Positions 33,991-44,437 are shown, counted from the stretch's first letter. The stretch is DNA of 64,000 nt from Chitinophagaceae bacterium (GCA_019638595.1 JAHBTJ010000011.1:186001-250000), one strand, 5' to 3'. Notes: a model not told the origin generated them from the sequence alone. Translations and numbers: made by a program.

Positions 33991-35385
33991 ATGCAAAAGA
34001 GTAAATACAGTCTTTATCTGATCGTAATCAGTGTAATAGCTTCTTTAGGGGGGCTTTTGTTTGGCTTTGATATTGCAGTAATATCAGGCGTATTGCCCCT
34101 GGTGCAACAGCAGTTTTCTTTGTCGCCCGCACAGGAAGGTTGGTTTGTTTCTTCTGCCTTGGTAGGTTGTATTGTTGGGGTAGCTTTTTCAGGGGAGTCA
34201 GGCGACCGTTTTGGCAGGAAAAAAATGCTGGTTGTATCGGCTGTTTTATTTTTTCTTTCCGCAGCAGGCTGTACTTTTTTTTATGAAATTTCTTCTATCA
34301 TTATTTCCCGTATGGTAGGTGGGGTAGGTATAGGAGTTGCCTCCATTATGGTACCTCTTTATATATCTGAAATTGCGCCGGCTGCTATACGTGGCAGATT
34401 GGTAACCGGTTACCAACTGGCTATTACCATCGGTATTCTTCTTGCTTATCTTGCCAATGCAGGTTTGATGAATTATGCAAACTCACCCGGGGGCGAAGCT
34501 TCAGGAGGCCTGTTTCACTGGTTGTATGTTGAACAGGTATGGAGGGGGATGTTCAGCATGTTTGTCATCCCTTCCCTGTTGTTCCTGGTGGGTTTGATAT
34601 TGGTTCCAGAAAGTCCCCGATGGCTGGTATTGAAAGGCGATACCCGCCGTGCAATTGATATCCTGGGAAAAATTTCAAGCAGCATCCCGGCTGCACATGC
34701 TGAAGTGGAAACAATTCAAAAGAGCTCAGAGAACAGGCAGGCGGCATACCGGGAGTTGTGGGCGCCCGGTATGAGAAAAGCCCTGGCGCTGGGTTTATTA
34801 TTGCCTTTACTTTCCCAGCTAAGTGGTATTAACGCCATCATATACTATGGACCTACCATTCTTCAGCATGCCGGAATTCCTGTCTCCGAGTCTTTATCCA
34901 GTCAAATACTTTTTGGAGCAGGCATTGTGCTGTTTACTTTTATTGCTATATGGAAAGTAGACCATCTCGGGCGCCGGAAGCTTTACCTGCTGGGGAGTGC
35001 AGGCGCCACTATTTCTCTTTTCCTGACAGGCTTGTGCTTTTATACCGGTAATACTTCCGGCATATGGTTGTTTTTATGTGTCTTGCTTTTTTTAGCAAGC
35101 TTTGCTTTTTCCATAGGACCGCTGAAATTTGTAATTGCTGCAGAAATATTCCCCAATAAGATCCGTGGCAGGGCGATGGCTTTAAGTATTATGGTAATGT
35201 GGATTTCTGATACGATCGTAGGACAAATTACGCCAATAGCATTGCGCAACTGGGGAACGGCTGCCACTTTTTGGATGTTTGCCACTTTTTGCCTTATTGG
35301 CTTTATTGTAGTTGCAAAACTATTGCCGGAAACAAAAGGACGGTCGTTAGAGCAGATTGAAGATTTCTGGAAAGTTGCTCATTAA
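33991..35385 (+). CDS. MFS sugar:H+ symporter (sugar porter family)
   Basis: A 464-residue inner-membrane transporter with twelve predicted helices and the sugar-porter signatures GLLFGFDIAVISG, GDRFGRKKM, GRLVTGYQLAITIG, VPESPRWLVLKG, QLSGINAIIYYGP and PETKGRSLEQIE, as in XylE/GalP. It would bring the monosaccharide released by the periplasmic mannosidases into the cytoplasm. Spacing of nine bases after the GH92 gene supports co-transcription. Confidence 0.93.
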   Translation: MQKSKYSLYLIVISVIASLGGLLFGFDIAVISGVLPLVQQQFSLSPAQEGWFVSSALVGCIVGVAFSGESGDRFGRKKMLVVSAVLFFLSAAGCTFFYEISSIIISRMVGGVGIGVASIMVPLYISEIAPAAIRGRLVTGYQLAITIGILLAYLANAGLMNYANSPGGEASGGLFHWLYVEQVWRGMFSMFVIPSLLFLVGLILVPESPRWLVLKGDTRRAIDILGKISSSIPAAHAEVETIQKSSENRQAAYRELWAPGMRKALALGLLLPLLSQLSGINAIIYYGPTILQHAGIPVSESLSSQILFGAGIVLFTFIAIWKVDHLGRRKLYLLGSAGATISLFLTGLCFYTGNTSGIWLFLCVLLFLASFAFSIGPLKFVIAAEIFPNKIRGRAMALSIMVMWISDTIVGQITPIALRNWGTAATFWMFATFCLIGFIVVAKLLPETKGRSLEQIEDFWKVAH

Positions 35386-35403
35386 GATCCTATTTCTGTA
35401 TAT

Positions 35404-36441
35404 ATGAGTTCAAATGTTCAGTGTATAGAGAACAGGCTGGTAGCTCTTGGCATAGATATGAATGGGGGTGCATTCACCCGTTTTTCATATCATGGAAGTA
35501 AAATCAATCCCCTGAGTTTCCGGTTCTCAAAAAAGCAAATGCCTGCGGTAAATCGTAAAGGCGCTTCTTTTAAAGGGCATTTTGTATGTGCAGGAAGATG
35601 GGGGGCGCCATCTGAGGGTGAGCGCAAAGCAGGGGTGCCATATCATGGTGAAGCCGCCAATGATGTTTGGCGACTGGATGAAAAAAAGAGCAGGAAACTT
35701 GTAATGTCAACAGAAGGAAAGAGGGAGTTCCTGAAGATCAAGCGGGTTGTACGATTGCATCCCGATCAACCGGTTTGGCATTGTCACGAAGAAATAACAA
35801 ATACAGCTTCACTTGGACGGCTCTTTAACCTGGTACAGCATCCTACTATTGCTGCGCCTTTTTTGGATGCTGATACCAGGGTTTTCTGTAATGCAGATAA
35901 GGGATTTCATTTTGAACATTATGAAGAGCCGGTGTTATGGGGTACAACCTGGCCCCGGGGCTTGAATACCAGGAAAAAAAGAGTTCGTTTGGATAAGAGT
36001 GATACAGGCGATACAGGAGTTTATTCGTTTGTTGTAGCGGAAAATGACCCGTTGGGCTGGATCATCGCTTATGCTCCTGAACACAATCTCTTATTGGGGT
36101 ATATATGGGCACGCCGCGATTACCCCTGGATCAATGTATGGCAACAATATGATGGAAAGAGTATTAAGTACCGCGGACTGGAATTCGGCACTACGGGTAT
36201 TCATCAGCCATTTGACAAAATAATTGCCCGTTGTGATCTTAGTGTCTTGAATGAGCAGGTCTTAGGATATTTAGATGCAGGAACAACTATAACGAAAGCG
36301 TATATCTCATTTCTTATTCACCCCCCCGCCCGAATAAAGAAGGTAACCGGCATGCTGATTGATCGGAATCATATCAGTTTACTGCAAGGGAAGGATATAA
36401 TTGGAAATATACCGGCTGCGGCACTGATAAAAAAAATATAG
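35404..36441 (+). CDS. Galactose-mutarotase-like (aldose epimerase superfamily) protein
   Basis: A 345-residue, probably cytoplasmic protein (no signal). The beta-rich sequence with WHCHEEITNTASLGRLFNLVQHPTIAAPFLD broken over residues 122-152 suggests the galactose mutarotase-like fold, which also holds aldose 1-epimerases and lyase-associated proteins. Family assignment is tentative, because the catalytic His/Glu set of GalM could not be confirmed. It is the last gene of the operon and could interconvert sugar anomers for the isomerase. The convergent TonB receptor gene ends 155 bp away. Confidence 0.55.
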   Translation: MSSNVQCIENRLVALGIDMNGGAFTRFSYHGSKINPLSFRFSKKQMPAVNRKGASFKGHFVCAGRWGAPSEGERKAGVPYHGEAANDVWRLDEKKSRKLVMSTEGKREFLKIKRVVRLHPDQPVWHCHEEITNTASLGRLFNLVQHPTIAAPFLDADTRVFCNADKGFHFEHYEEPVLWGTTWPRGLNTRKKRVRLDKSDTGDTGVYSFVVAENDPLGWIIAYAPEHNLLLGYIWARRDYPWINVWQQYDGKSIKYRGLEFGTTGIHQPFDKIIARCDLSVLNEQVLGYLDAGTTITKAYISFLIHPPARIKKVTGMLIDRNHISLLQGKDIIGNIPAAALIKKI

Positions 36442-36518
36442 CGCTTTGGTTGTGTTTGCTTTTTAAGTGGCTGCGTTGATAATAAAAGAAGATCATCATT
36501 GCTGATGACCTTTGCTGC

Positions 36519-36538
36519 GCGAGGCGTCTTCGCCTCGC
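36519..36538. other. Perfect hairpin between convergent genes
   Basis: GCGAGGCG (36519-36526) pairs with CGCCTCGC (36531-36538) across a TCTT tetraloop. No T tract follows on either strand, so it is a weak candidate for a bidirectional terminator between the genes ending at 36441 and 36597. Confidence 0.45.
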
Positions 36539-36596
36539 ACGGTATTGTTGTCGCCGGCGATAACAGCCGGGGCGGTTTGGGTGAAAGCTTATTTCC

Positions 36597-38942
36597 TCAG
36601 AACTGGATCCTGTAGTTGAAATTAGGCCAAAAGCCCAGTTGATTCTGCGTGCGGATCTTACCCGCCCTGCTGTCGTACCACTGGCTGAAAACATTTTTAT
36701 GATTGGTAACATTTTGGAAGTCAACAAAAAACTCCTGCATGAATCCTTTGTTGTTCATACGGTAAGTAAGCTTAAGATCTATCCTGAAATAGGCTTTGGT
36801 CTTCTCTTCAAAAGCGTGGCGATCGTTGTAAACAGGCTTACCCGTCTGTATGGAAGCTGCTTCGTCAATGGGAGTATACCGTTTGCCGCCCGCGGTAGTG
36901 AACTTAATATCTACGGCAATGGTATGTATGCCTTTTAGCTGCCATTCCCTGCCGGCCAGGGTGTTCAGCACATAACGACCGTTAAATGCCGTATTGTGTT
37001 GTATGCCGTTACTGCCTTTGTATTTCGAATCGAATACCGATACGGTAGCCAGTATATAATACCCATTTGAAAAGGGCTTTTCCGCGGTCATCTCTAACCC
37101 GTAGTTATAACCTTTCCCTTTGTTTACCAGACTGTCCTGTAAGCCTTCCCCGTAACCGGCTCCAATGTTCAGCGCCGACCAGTCGGTAGCCCGTGTTTCA
37201 ACGGGCGCATCGTTCAGTAACTGTGTATATGCTTCCACCTTATACCTCCAGTTATTCCGCAAAGCCTGTTCCCAGCCTGCTACTATGTGATCGCTTTTGG
37301 TAAAGCCCAGGTTCCTGTTTGTTTGTATATAATTGTCTTCAACACGTGTTTCATGAAAATAGGTCATCAGGGTTTGCATCTGGCTGTGCCTTCCGTATGC
37401 CAGTGTAAGCGCCCCCGCGTTCTTCAGCAGGTACCGTGCGCCGATCCTGCTTTCAACGGAGGTGTTTTTGTTAAGGGTAAGATGCTGGCTGTATACCCCG
37501 GTGTTAAGTGTGAACCTTGGGCTGAACCGGTGCTGCCATTGCGCGTATGCTCTCAGTAAATTGGTATTGTTTTTTTCCTGCAGGAAAGGTATAAACCCAA
37601 ATTCGGCATCACGCAGGCTATCGGTATAGCTGTAGTGCAACTGGTCGAAAGTAATGCCGGCGGTTAACCGGTCGCTGGCGGAAAATTTTTTGTTTACCAC
37701 CGCGCTTACCACGTATTTCCATTCACTGCTGTTTTGCCGGTAGTCCTTGTGTGGCAGCCTGTTATCATCCAGTGAATCCTGACGGGTAATAACATTGTTA
37801 CCTGTTGCTGCCAGGGTAAGTGTATAGGAAGTAGTGCTGTTGAAAAAGTATTGGTGTTTCAATCCCACCACACCCATTTTAGCGCTGTTATAAAGATCGT
37901 GATAAGGATCGTTGTAAAAGTTGGATGTATCTTTTAGCTCTCCTTTAAAATCAATGCTGCTTGTACCGCCTGTGCCAAATAGGGTAAACTGGCCTGCTTT
38001 TGCAGTAGGCAGATCTATTTTCAGGCTGATGTCCTGGTATTTAGGCACAGCCGCCCCGGTTCCTACATCTACTCCCAGCGATTTCAATAAACCGGGTATG
38101 CTATACCGGTAGTAAACAAGATAAGACGCTTTGCTTTTCTTGCTGAAAGGTCCTTCCGCACCCAGCTCCAGCCCGTTAAAGCCAACCTGGGCGGTAAATT
38201 CCTGCCGGTGATGGTTCCCGTTGCGCATGCTCAGGTCAAATGCTCCCGCGGTGGCGTTCCCGAATTGTGCCGGAAATGCGCCGGTGTAAAAGGCAGATTT
38301 GCCGATTACATTGTTATTAAGCATACCTACAGGTCCGCCGGTAGCGCCGAGGCTTCCGAAATGATTAGGATTCGGAATATCAACTCCCTCCAGGCGCCAC
38401 AATAATCCCAACGGCGAATTTCCCCTGATAATGATATCGTTGCGCCCGTCATTCACGCTGTTAACGCCTGCAAAATTGGATGCCATACGGGCCACATCGT
38501 TCCTGCTGCCGGCAAACCGCCTGCTGTCTTCGGCGCTGAATTCAACCGCGCTTACCGTTGCCATTTGCCGGGTGGTAAGCTTTTCCCGTCCCGTTATGAT
38601 GATTTCCTTTTGCGTTACGTTGAGCTTTTCCAGCAACTCAAGCTGCAGTACCGTTTCTTTGCCGGCTTCCACCACAACATTATATACCTGCAGGGGTTCA
38701 TAACCAATATGACTTACCTCAACGGCTATGCGCCCAACGGGCACATTATAAATAATAAATGTGCCGCTGCTGTCGGTTAGGCTGCCGAGGCTTGTTCCCT
38801 GCACGGTTACGGATACAGCTCCCAATCCTTTTTTTGATTGCTGATCGCTGATGGTTCCCCTTACGGTTTGCTTTTGGTCTTGCCCCAATACGGCTAATGC
38901 GCACAATACCTGTGCAATGATGGCCGGTAATATCTTTTTCAT
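36597..38942 (-). CDS. TonB-dependent receptor with carboxypeptidase-regulatory-like domain
   Basis: A 781-residue outer-membrane receptor. Signal peptide about 1-20, then a carboxypeptidase-regulatory-like/CNA-B domain (about 25-105, VRGTISDQQSKKGLGAVSVTVQGTSLG), plug domain (about 110-240, with MASNFAGVNSVNDGRNDIIIRGNSPLGLLWRLEGVDI) and a barrel ending FNYRIQF. It is shorter than SusC proteins and has no SusD partner, so the ligand is more likely a metal chelate, vitamin or peptide than a glycan. ATG 38942 gives a proper signal peptide; the frame is open 18 bases further. It is divergent from a LytTR regulator. Confidence 0.9.
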   Translation of the reverse strand: MKKILPAIIAQVLCALAVLGQDQKQTVRGTISDQQSKKGLGAVSVTVQGTSLGSLTDSSGTFIIYNVPVGRIAVEVSHIGYEPLQVYNVVVEAGKETVLQLELLEKLNVTQKEIIITGREKLTTRQMATVSAVEFSAEDSRRFAGSRNDVARMASNFAGVNSVNDGRNDIIIRGNSPLGLLWRLEGVDIPNPNHFGSLGATGGPVGMLNNNVIGKSAFYTGAFPAQFGNATAGAFDLSMRNGNHHRQEFTAQVGFNGLELGAEGPFSKKSKASYLVYYRYSIPGLLKSLGVDVGTGAAVPKYQDISLKIDLPTAKAGQFTLFGTGGTSSIDFKGELKDTSNFYNDPYHDLYNSAKMGVVGLKHQYFFNSTTSYTLTLAATGNNVITRQDSLDDNRLPHKDYRQNSSEWKYVVSAVVNKKFSASDRLTAGITFDQLHYSYTDSLRDAEFGFIPFLQEKNNTNLLRAYAQWQHRFSPRFTLNTGVYSQHLTLNKNTSVESRIGARYLLKNAGALTLAYGRHSQMQTLMTYFHETRVEDNYIQTNRNLGFTKSDHIVAGWEQALRNNWRYKVEAYTQLLNDAPVETRATDWSALNIGAGYGEGLQDSLVNKGKGYNYGLEMTAEKPFSNGYYILATVSVFDSKYKGSNGIQHNTAFNGRYVLNTLAGREWQLKGIHTIAVDIKFTTAGGKRYTPIDEAASIQTGKPVYNDRHAFEEKTKAYFRIDLKLTYRMNNKGFMQEFFVDFQNVTNHKNVFSQWYDSRAGKIRTQNQLGFWPNFNYRIQF

Positions 38943-39199
38943 ACAATAATAACTGCTCATATTTTTTCTGTTTCAATTGTAAAACCTGAGTGCAAAACTA
39001 CTTTTACCGCTGCCCCGTAAAATCCTTTTCGGGGTGAATTGCAGGTTTTTAGGGATGAGATGCAATTTGGGATGAACGGCAACCCCAAATACAGCATTTA
39101 TGGATAGTTTTGAGGCGAAGGACAAATGCGGGTACCGGATACCGGTTGTTCCAACAGGGCGGACGGCTGTTTTTGAATAATAATAATATTAACAATTAT
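38943..39199. promoter_or_regulatory. Divergent control region with GGGATGA direct repeats
   Basis: The intergenic region between the TonB receptor and the LytTR gene contains GGGGTGA at 39031, GGGATGA at 39052-39058 and again at 39069-39075 (spacing 21 and 17). LytTR proteins bind short direct repeats, so this is a candidate binding site for the neighbouring regulator. Confidence 0.4.
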
Positions 39200-40198
39200 A
39201 TGTGGCTGAAAATTATACATCAACCTTTTCCGGTCAATACCTGGCGCCCTTACTGGCTGCGAGGTGCTGGCTGCGGTTTGTTTGTATTTTTATTCCTTTT
39301 TTTGTTTAAGCCGTTTAACCTGCATTATTACCCTTCCGACCAGTTGCTGTATGCCTCTTTTATATATGGATTTATAACGGGAGCAGTTACTTTCATGGCA
39401 AGCGTGATCCTGGTAAAAGTGATTGTGCCACGCATGCAGGATGAGAACTGGACATTGGGCAAGCAAATTTTATGGAATACCATATTAATGGTATGCATAG
39501 CATGGGTAAACATATACGTTACCCAACTGATGCACAATGTAGCGCTCCCTTTGTGGTGGCAACTGAATATGCTGAAATGGGTGTTCATGCTGGGCGTATT
39601 TCCTGTTGCCATAGCCGAACTGATCACTTACAATCATTATTTACGCAGCCATTTAAAAAGTGCCGCCCAATTGTCGCAAATGGTGGAGCGCGTACATTTT
39701 GTTAAGCCTGAAGTGTATGAAACCGGAAGAGCTGATCAAACTTTCTTTAAGAATATGTTTCCGGATCATTATGCAGCGGGCGAAGCCATCGGATCTTTAC
39801 AGAAGAAAACATATACTGTTTCTCATCCATTGTTTCTGATGGGCGAAAACCAGGGAGATAAGGTAGAACTGCCCGGCGAAAGTTTGCTGGCAGTACAGGC
39901 GCTTGACAACTATATAAATGTTTTTTGGGAAAAGAACGGGCGCCTTCAAACAAATATGCTGCGCAGCACACTTACTAATATAGCGGAGCAGGTAACAGGT
40001 TTGCCTCATATAGCAAGAACCCACCGCGGATGGCTGGTAAATATAAAAAGAGTGAAAGAGGTGAACGGGAATGCGCAGGGACTTAAATTGTCTGTTGACC
40101 TGTTGCGGCAGCAGGTACCCGTTTCCCGTGGCAATATTCCCACCTACCGGCAGCTTACGGCAATGTATTCGGTAACTAAAAAAGAGCTGGCCGGGTAG
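39200..40198 (+). CDS. Membrane-anchored LytTR transcriptional regulator
   Basis: A 332-residue protein. The N-terminal part (about 15-150) contains about four membrane helices (CGLFVFLFLFLFKPF, LLYASFIYGFITGAVTFMASVILV, ILWNTILMVCIAWVNIYV, MLKWVFMLGVFPVAIAELI). The C-terminal part (about 225-330) is a LytTR DNA-binding domain (LLAVQALDNYINVFWEKNG, RTHRGWLVNIKRVKEVNG). There is no receiver domain, so the signal is probably sensed in the membrane. ATG 39200 was chosen because the upstream 30 codons are not conserved-looking and extend into the promoter repeats. It is divergent from a TonB receptor gene, a likely target. Confidence 0.85.
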   Translation: MWLKIIHQPFPVNTWRPYWLRGAGCGLFVFLFLFLFKPFNLHYYPSDQLLYASFIYGFITGAVTFMASVILVKVIVPRMQDENWTLGKQILWNTILMVCIAWVNIYVTQLMHNVALPLWWQLNMLKWVFMLGVFPVAIAELITYNHYLRSHLKSAAQLSQMVERVHFVKPEVYETGRADQTFFKNMFPDHYAAGEAIGSLQKKTYTVSHPLFLMGENQGDKVELPGESLLAVQALDNYINVFWEKNGRLQTNMLRSTLTNIAEQVTGLPHIARTHRGWLVNIKRVKEVNGNAQGLKLSVDLLRQQVPVSRGNIPTYRQLTAMYSVTKKELAG

Positions 40199-40400
40199 CC
40201 ACAATCGTCATTGTAAGATTACTTCGCCCGCCCAACATGTATTTTAAATCAAACGCTTATCCGGGCGGCCCCCCGCAAGGACGGGCAAGAGGTTGGGCTA
40301 ATGTATGCTTTACTTAGTACTGGTTATACAACCAAAACCTTCCTCCACTGAGCTCCATATCAAAGATCCGTTTTATATTTAAGGCGTAAAGTTTGTAAGA

Positions 40401-41597
40401 ATGAAACAAAGCCTGGTTACCATATTGTTTTTCTGTATATACGCTGCCGCTATTGCACAGGCGCCTGTTGTTAAGCTGGCAAATGAAAGATTTGTACACC
40501 TGTATGGCAATCTCAACAACAGCTTTCATCAAATCAAAAATAAAAAGCAGGCTACCGTAGCTTTTTTGGGTGGTTCCATTACACAAAATCCCGGCTGGCG
40601 AACTAAAATCGTAGAATACCTTCTGCAGACTTACCCGCAAACACAATTTAATTTTATTCATGCCGGTATCGCTTCTTTAGGCAGTGTGCCGCATAGCTTC
40701 CGGCTGCAGCGCGATGTGCTGGACAAAGGCATGCCCGATCTGCTTTTCCTGGAAACCGCGGTCAATGATCTTGCCAATAAAACGCCTGCCGCACACCAGC
40801 GTAAGGCGCTGGAAGGTATTATACGGCATGCTTTGGCAGTTAATCCTTATATGGATATTGTGCTGATGGCTTTTGTGGATGAAGAAAAAATAGCTGACTA
40901 CGACCAGGGAAAAACACCCGCGGAAGTGGGGCTGCATAACCGGTTGGCTGAATACTATCACTTACCTTTTCTTAACCTGGCAAAGGAAGTGCAGGCGCGT
41001 ATAACTAACCGTGAGTTTACCTGGAAAGATGATTTTAAAGATCTGCATCCCTCCCCCTTTGGGCAGGAGCTGTATTTTCAAACTATCAGGACAATGTTAC
41101 GGATGGGTGATAGTATTTATAAAGACGAGCCTTTGTCCCAATATGCACTTCCCGCCCCGGTTGTTGAAGGAGCATATAATAAAGGAGTATATGTAAATGT
41201 GTCTGCCGCCGAACGTTTACAGCATTTTACCGTTATACCCAACTGGCAGCCCGATGATAGTTTAGATACACGGCCGGGATTTATAAACGTTCCGGTGCTG
41301 CAGGGAATACAGCCGGGAGCTTCTTTTCATGTTCGCTTTAACGGTACGGCGGTTGGTATTGCTATTGTTTCCGGCGCTGATGCGGGTATGATCCGCTATT
41401 CGGTTGATGGAAAAAAGCCGGAAATTGCCGATCTTTATACCCAATGGAGTGGTATGCTGCATCTTCCCTGGTACCTGGTGCTGGCCGATGGGCTAAGGGA
41501 AGGGAAGCATGAGCTGAAAGTGGAAATTTTACCTGGAAAGAATGAAAAATCAAAAGGGAATGCCTGCCGTATAGTGTATTTCCTGGTGAATCAATAA
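40401..41597 (+). CDS. Secreted SGNH/GDSL-family hydrolase
   Basis: A 398-residue esterase-like protein with a signal peptide (about 1-20, ending AIAQA). SGNH blocks are visible: FLGGSITQNPGW (nucleophile Ser), the ETAVNDL Asn block, and DLHPSPFG (Asp and His). The C-terminal about 150 residues form a beta-rich domain. The probable role is removing acetyl or other acyl groups from glycans. It ends 4 bp before the DUF1549/DUF1553 gene and is probably co-transcribed with it. Confidence 0.88.
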   Translation: MKQSLVTILFFCIYAAAIAQAPVVKLANERFVHLYGNLNNSFHQIKNKKQATVAFLGGSITQNPGWRTKIVEYLLQTYPQTQFNFIHAGIASLGSVPHSFRLQRDVLDKGMPDLLFLETAVNDLANKTPAAHQRKALEGIIRHALAVNPYMDIVLMAFVDEEKIADYDQGKTPAEVGLHNRLAEYYHLPFLNLAKEVQARITNREFTWKDDFKDLHPSPFGQELYFQTIRTMLRMGDSIYKDEPLSQYALPAPVVEGAYNKGVYVNVSAAERLQHFTVIPNWQPDDSLDTRPGFINVPVLQGIQPGASFHVRFNGTAVGIAIVSGADAGMIRYSVDGKKPEIADLYTQWSGMLHLPWYLVLADGLREGKHELKVEILPGKNEKSKGNACRIVYFLVNQ

Positions 41598-41601
41598 AAA
41601 A

Positions 41602-44364
41602 ATGAAAAAGTTATTTTCAAGCCGGATAGTATGGATCGTTGCTGTGCTTGCAGTAGTGGTTACTGTATTTACATTCAGCACGCGAAAGCAAACGGTGAGC
41701 TTCAGCGCCGATGTGAAGCCCATACTGAATAAAAAATGTATCAGTTGCCATGGCGGGGTAAAGAAACAGGGAGGGTTCAGTTTGTTGTTCCGTGAGGAAG
41801 CATTGGGCAAAACGGAGTCTGGCCAACCTGCCATTATTCCCGGCGATCCTGATAAAAGCGAGATGATCAAACGGCTGACCGTGCATGACCCGGAAGAACG
41901 CATGCCCTATAAAGAAGCGCCTTTAAGCGATGAAGAGATTGATATCCTGCGCCGTTGGGTAAAGCAGGGAGCGCAGTGGGGTGAACACTGGGCGTATGTT
42001 CCGGTAAAACCTGTAACGGTTCCTAAAGCATCTACTTTTTTTGGATTGATCAGCAACAACAATGATTGGGCTAAAAATGAAATAGATCATTTCATTGCTG
42101 AAAAGCAGGAAGAGCTGGAGCTGACGCATGCGGAGGAAGCGGATAAAAAAACACTGTTCAGGAGAGTGAGCCTTGACCTGATAGGTATGCCTGCCAAAGA
42201 CGAATGGCTGCAGCAATACCTTGCCGATAAAACCGGTAAAGGTTATGAAGCGCTGGTGGATAGCTTACTCAGCTCTCCGCATTACGGCGAACGCTGGACT
42301 TCCATGTGGCTCGACCTGGCACGCTACGCCGATACGAAAGGATATGAAGCGGACCAGGCAAGGAATATCTGGAAATACCGCGACTGGCTGATCAAAGCCT
42401 TTAACAGCGATAAACCTTACAACGAGTTTTTAATTGAACAACTGGCAGGCGACCTGCTACCCGATCCCACAGATGCGCAGTATATTGCTACAGCTTTTCA
42501 CCGTAATAGTATGACCAACGATGAAGGGGGTACGGATAACGAAGAGTTCAGGACTGCCGCTGTGATGGACAGGGTGAATACTACCTGGGAAGTGCTGATG
42601 GGCACTACTTTCTCCTGCGTGCAGTGCCACAGTCATCCTTATGATCCCTTTACACACGATGAATATTATAAGTTCCTGGCATACTTTAATAATTCAAGAG
42701 ACGAGGATACACAGGCTGATTATCCGTTATTGCGCCAGTTTAAAGGAACCGACAGCAGTAAGTTGCCGGAACTAAAAAACTGGCTGAACCATCATGCCAG
42801 CAAGGAAAAGGCTGACGGGCTGTATTCTTTTTTAAGAACCTGGCAACCGGCCATCAATTCGTTGCAGTGCGATCATTATATCAACGGCGCGCAGGTGAGC
42901 AGTTGGTTTGCGGGGCTGCGTAATAACGGTTCATGCCGCCTGCCCGATGTGCATCTTGATCAAAAAACAAGATTGTTATACCGTTATACTTCAGGCTTTG
43001 ATGGTGGTGTGTGGACGATCAGGCTGGATAGTTTGACGGGCGCCGTGTTAAAGAAAACTGTTCTTAAAAAAACGAACGGCTGGGAAATAGCGCAGATTGA
43101 TTTACCGGTTAATAAAGGGGTGCATGATCTGTACTTTACTTACAGCAATCCCCAGCTCAATGGAAAAGAGAACACGGGTGTGCTGTTCGACTGGTTTCAT
43201 TTTGATGAAGCGTTTCCCGGTAAAGGTGAACCCGGCTACGATTCGGCATATAGCGCCTACTGGCAATTGCTCCGCGCGCCGGCGGAAACCACTCCTGTAA
43301 TGGTGGAAAGTAACAGCGAACAGCACCGGGCAACCCATATTTTTGAAAGAGGTAACTGGCTGGTAAAAGGAGAGGAGGTAGAACCCGGTACACCGCATAT
43401 TCTTAATCCGATACCCGCTAACGCCCCTAACAACCGTATGGGATTGGCGATGTGGCTGACAGATAAGAAAAACCCGTTAACGGCCCGTACCATGGTAAAT
43501 CGCCTGTGGGAACAGTTGTTTGGGAATGGAATAGCGGAAACACTGGAAGATATGGGTACACAGGGCATATCGCCTACTCACCGGGAGCTGCTCGACTGGC
43601 TGGCATGGACGTTCATGAATGAGGACGGCTGGAGCATAAAGAAAACCATTAAACGTATGGTACTGTCGGCAACTTACCGGCAGGCTTCGTATGCGGATAA
43701 AGATATTCTTGAAAAAGATCCTTTCAACAGATACCTTACCCGTGGTCCAAGAGTGCGGCTCTCGGCCGAGCAGGTACGCGACCAGGCATTGGTGATCAGC
43801 GGCATTATGAGCCCTAAAATGTATGGTCCCAGTGTAATGCCCTATCAGCCTAAAGGTATCTGGCTGTCGCCGTGGAATGGCGCCGACTGGAAGCAAAGCG
43901 ATGGAGAAGATCAATACAGGAGGGGAGTATATATATACTGGAAAAGAACAGCACCTTATCCATCCATGATGACTTTTGATGCTACGGGGCGTGAAGTATG
44001 TTCATCGCGCAGGATAAGGACCAATACGCCGCTGCAGGCACTGGTTACCCTGAACGATGAGGCTTACCTGGAAGCGGCGCGTCATTTTGCGGTTCGTATG
44101 CAAAAAGAAGGCGGGGCAAAAGTAAGCGACCGGATCAGGCTGGGATATGAGCTGGCAACTTATCAAACGATCAGCAATGAAGGATTGGCGGTGTTGGAGA
44201 AACTATATGAAACCTCGCTGGATACGTATAAGAAAGATACCGCCGCGGCATGCGATATGCTGGAAAATATTACAGCCGATCAAAGAACAGCGCCGGAAAT
44301 AGCAGCAATGACAGTGGTAGCAAGCAGTATTTTAAATATGGATGAGCTGATCACGAAGAACTAA
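41602..44364 (+). CDS. DUF1549/DUF1553 protein with c-type haem-binding motif
   Basis: A 920-residue protein with an N-terminal membrane anchor (about 8-27), a planctomycete-type cytochrome C domain (CISCHGG, about 46-52), DUF1549 (around FSCVQCHSHPYDPFTHDEYYKFLAYFNNSRDED split over 338-370) and DUF1553 at the C-terminus (LTARTMVNRLWEQLFG, GREVCSSRRIRTNTPLQALVTLND). It is exported. These proteins always accompany DUF1501 proteins, as here (74 bp downstream), and are suspected of acting on glycans by an unknown redox-linked mechanism. The CxxCH motifs support haem c attachment. Confidence 0.9.
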   Translation: MKKLFSSRIVWIVAVLAVVVTVFTFSTRKQTVSFSADVKPILNKKCISCHGGVKKQGGFSLLFREEALGKTESGQPAIIPGDPDKSEMIKRLTVHDPEERMPYKEAPLSDEEIDILRRWVKQGAQWGEHWAYVPVKPVTVPKASTFFGLISNNNDWAKNEIDHFIAEKQEELELTHAEEADKKTLFRRVSLDLIGMPAKDEWLQQYLADKTGKGYEALVDSLLSSPHYGERWTSMWLDLARYADTKGYEADQARNIWKYRDWLIKAFNSDKPYNEFLIEQLAGDLLPDPTDAQYIATAFHRNSMTNDEGGTDNEEFRTAAVMDRVNTTWEVLMGTTFSCVQCHSHPYDPFTHDEYYKFLAYFNNSRDEDTQADYPLLRQFKGTDSSKLPELKNWLNHHASKEKADGLYSFLRTWQPAINSLQCDHYINGAQVSSWFAGLRNNGSCRLPDVHLDQKTRLLYRYTSGFDGGVWTIRLDSLTGAVLKKTVLKKTNGWEIAQIDLPVNKGVHDLYFTYSNPQLNGKENTGVLFDWFHFDEAFPGKGEPGYDSAYSAYWQLLRAPAETTPVMVESNSEQHRATHIFERGNWLVKGEEVEPGTPHILNPIPANAPNNRMGLAMWLTDKKNPLTARTMVNRLWEQLFGNGIAETLEDMGTQGISPTHRELLDWLAWTFMNEDGWSIKKTIKRMVLSATYRQASYADKDILEKDPFNRYLTRGPRVRLSAEQVRDQALVISGIMSPKMYGPSVMPYQPKGIWLSPWNGADWKQSDGEDQYRRGVYIYWKRTAPYPSMMTFDATGREVCSSRRIRTNTPLQALVTLNDEAYLEAARHFAVRMQKEGGAKVSDRIRLGYELATYQTISNEGLAVLEKLYETSLDTYKKDTAAACDMLENITADQRTAPEIAAMTVVASSILNMDELITKN

Positions 44365-44437
44365 TGAAGGAATACGGTATAAGGCACAGGGTTTACGGCC
44401 TTACGCCCTATACCCTCCACCCTCTAACTTAAATAAT

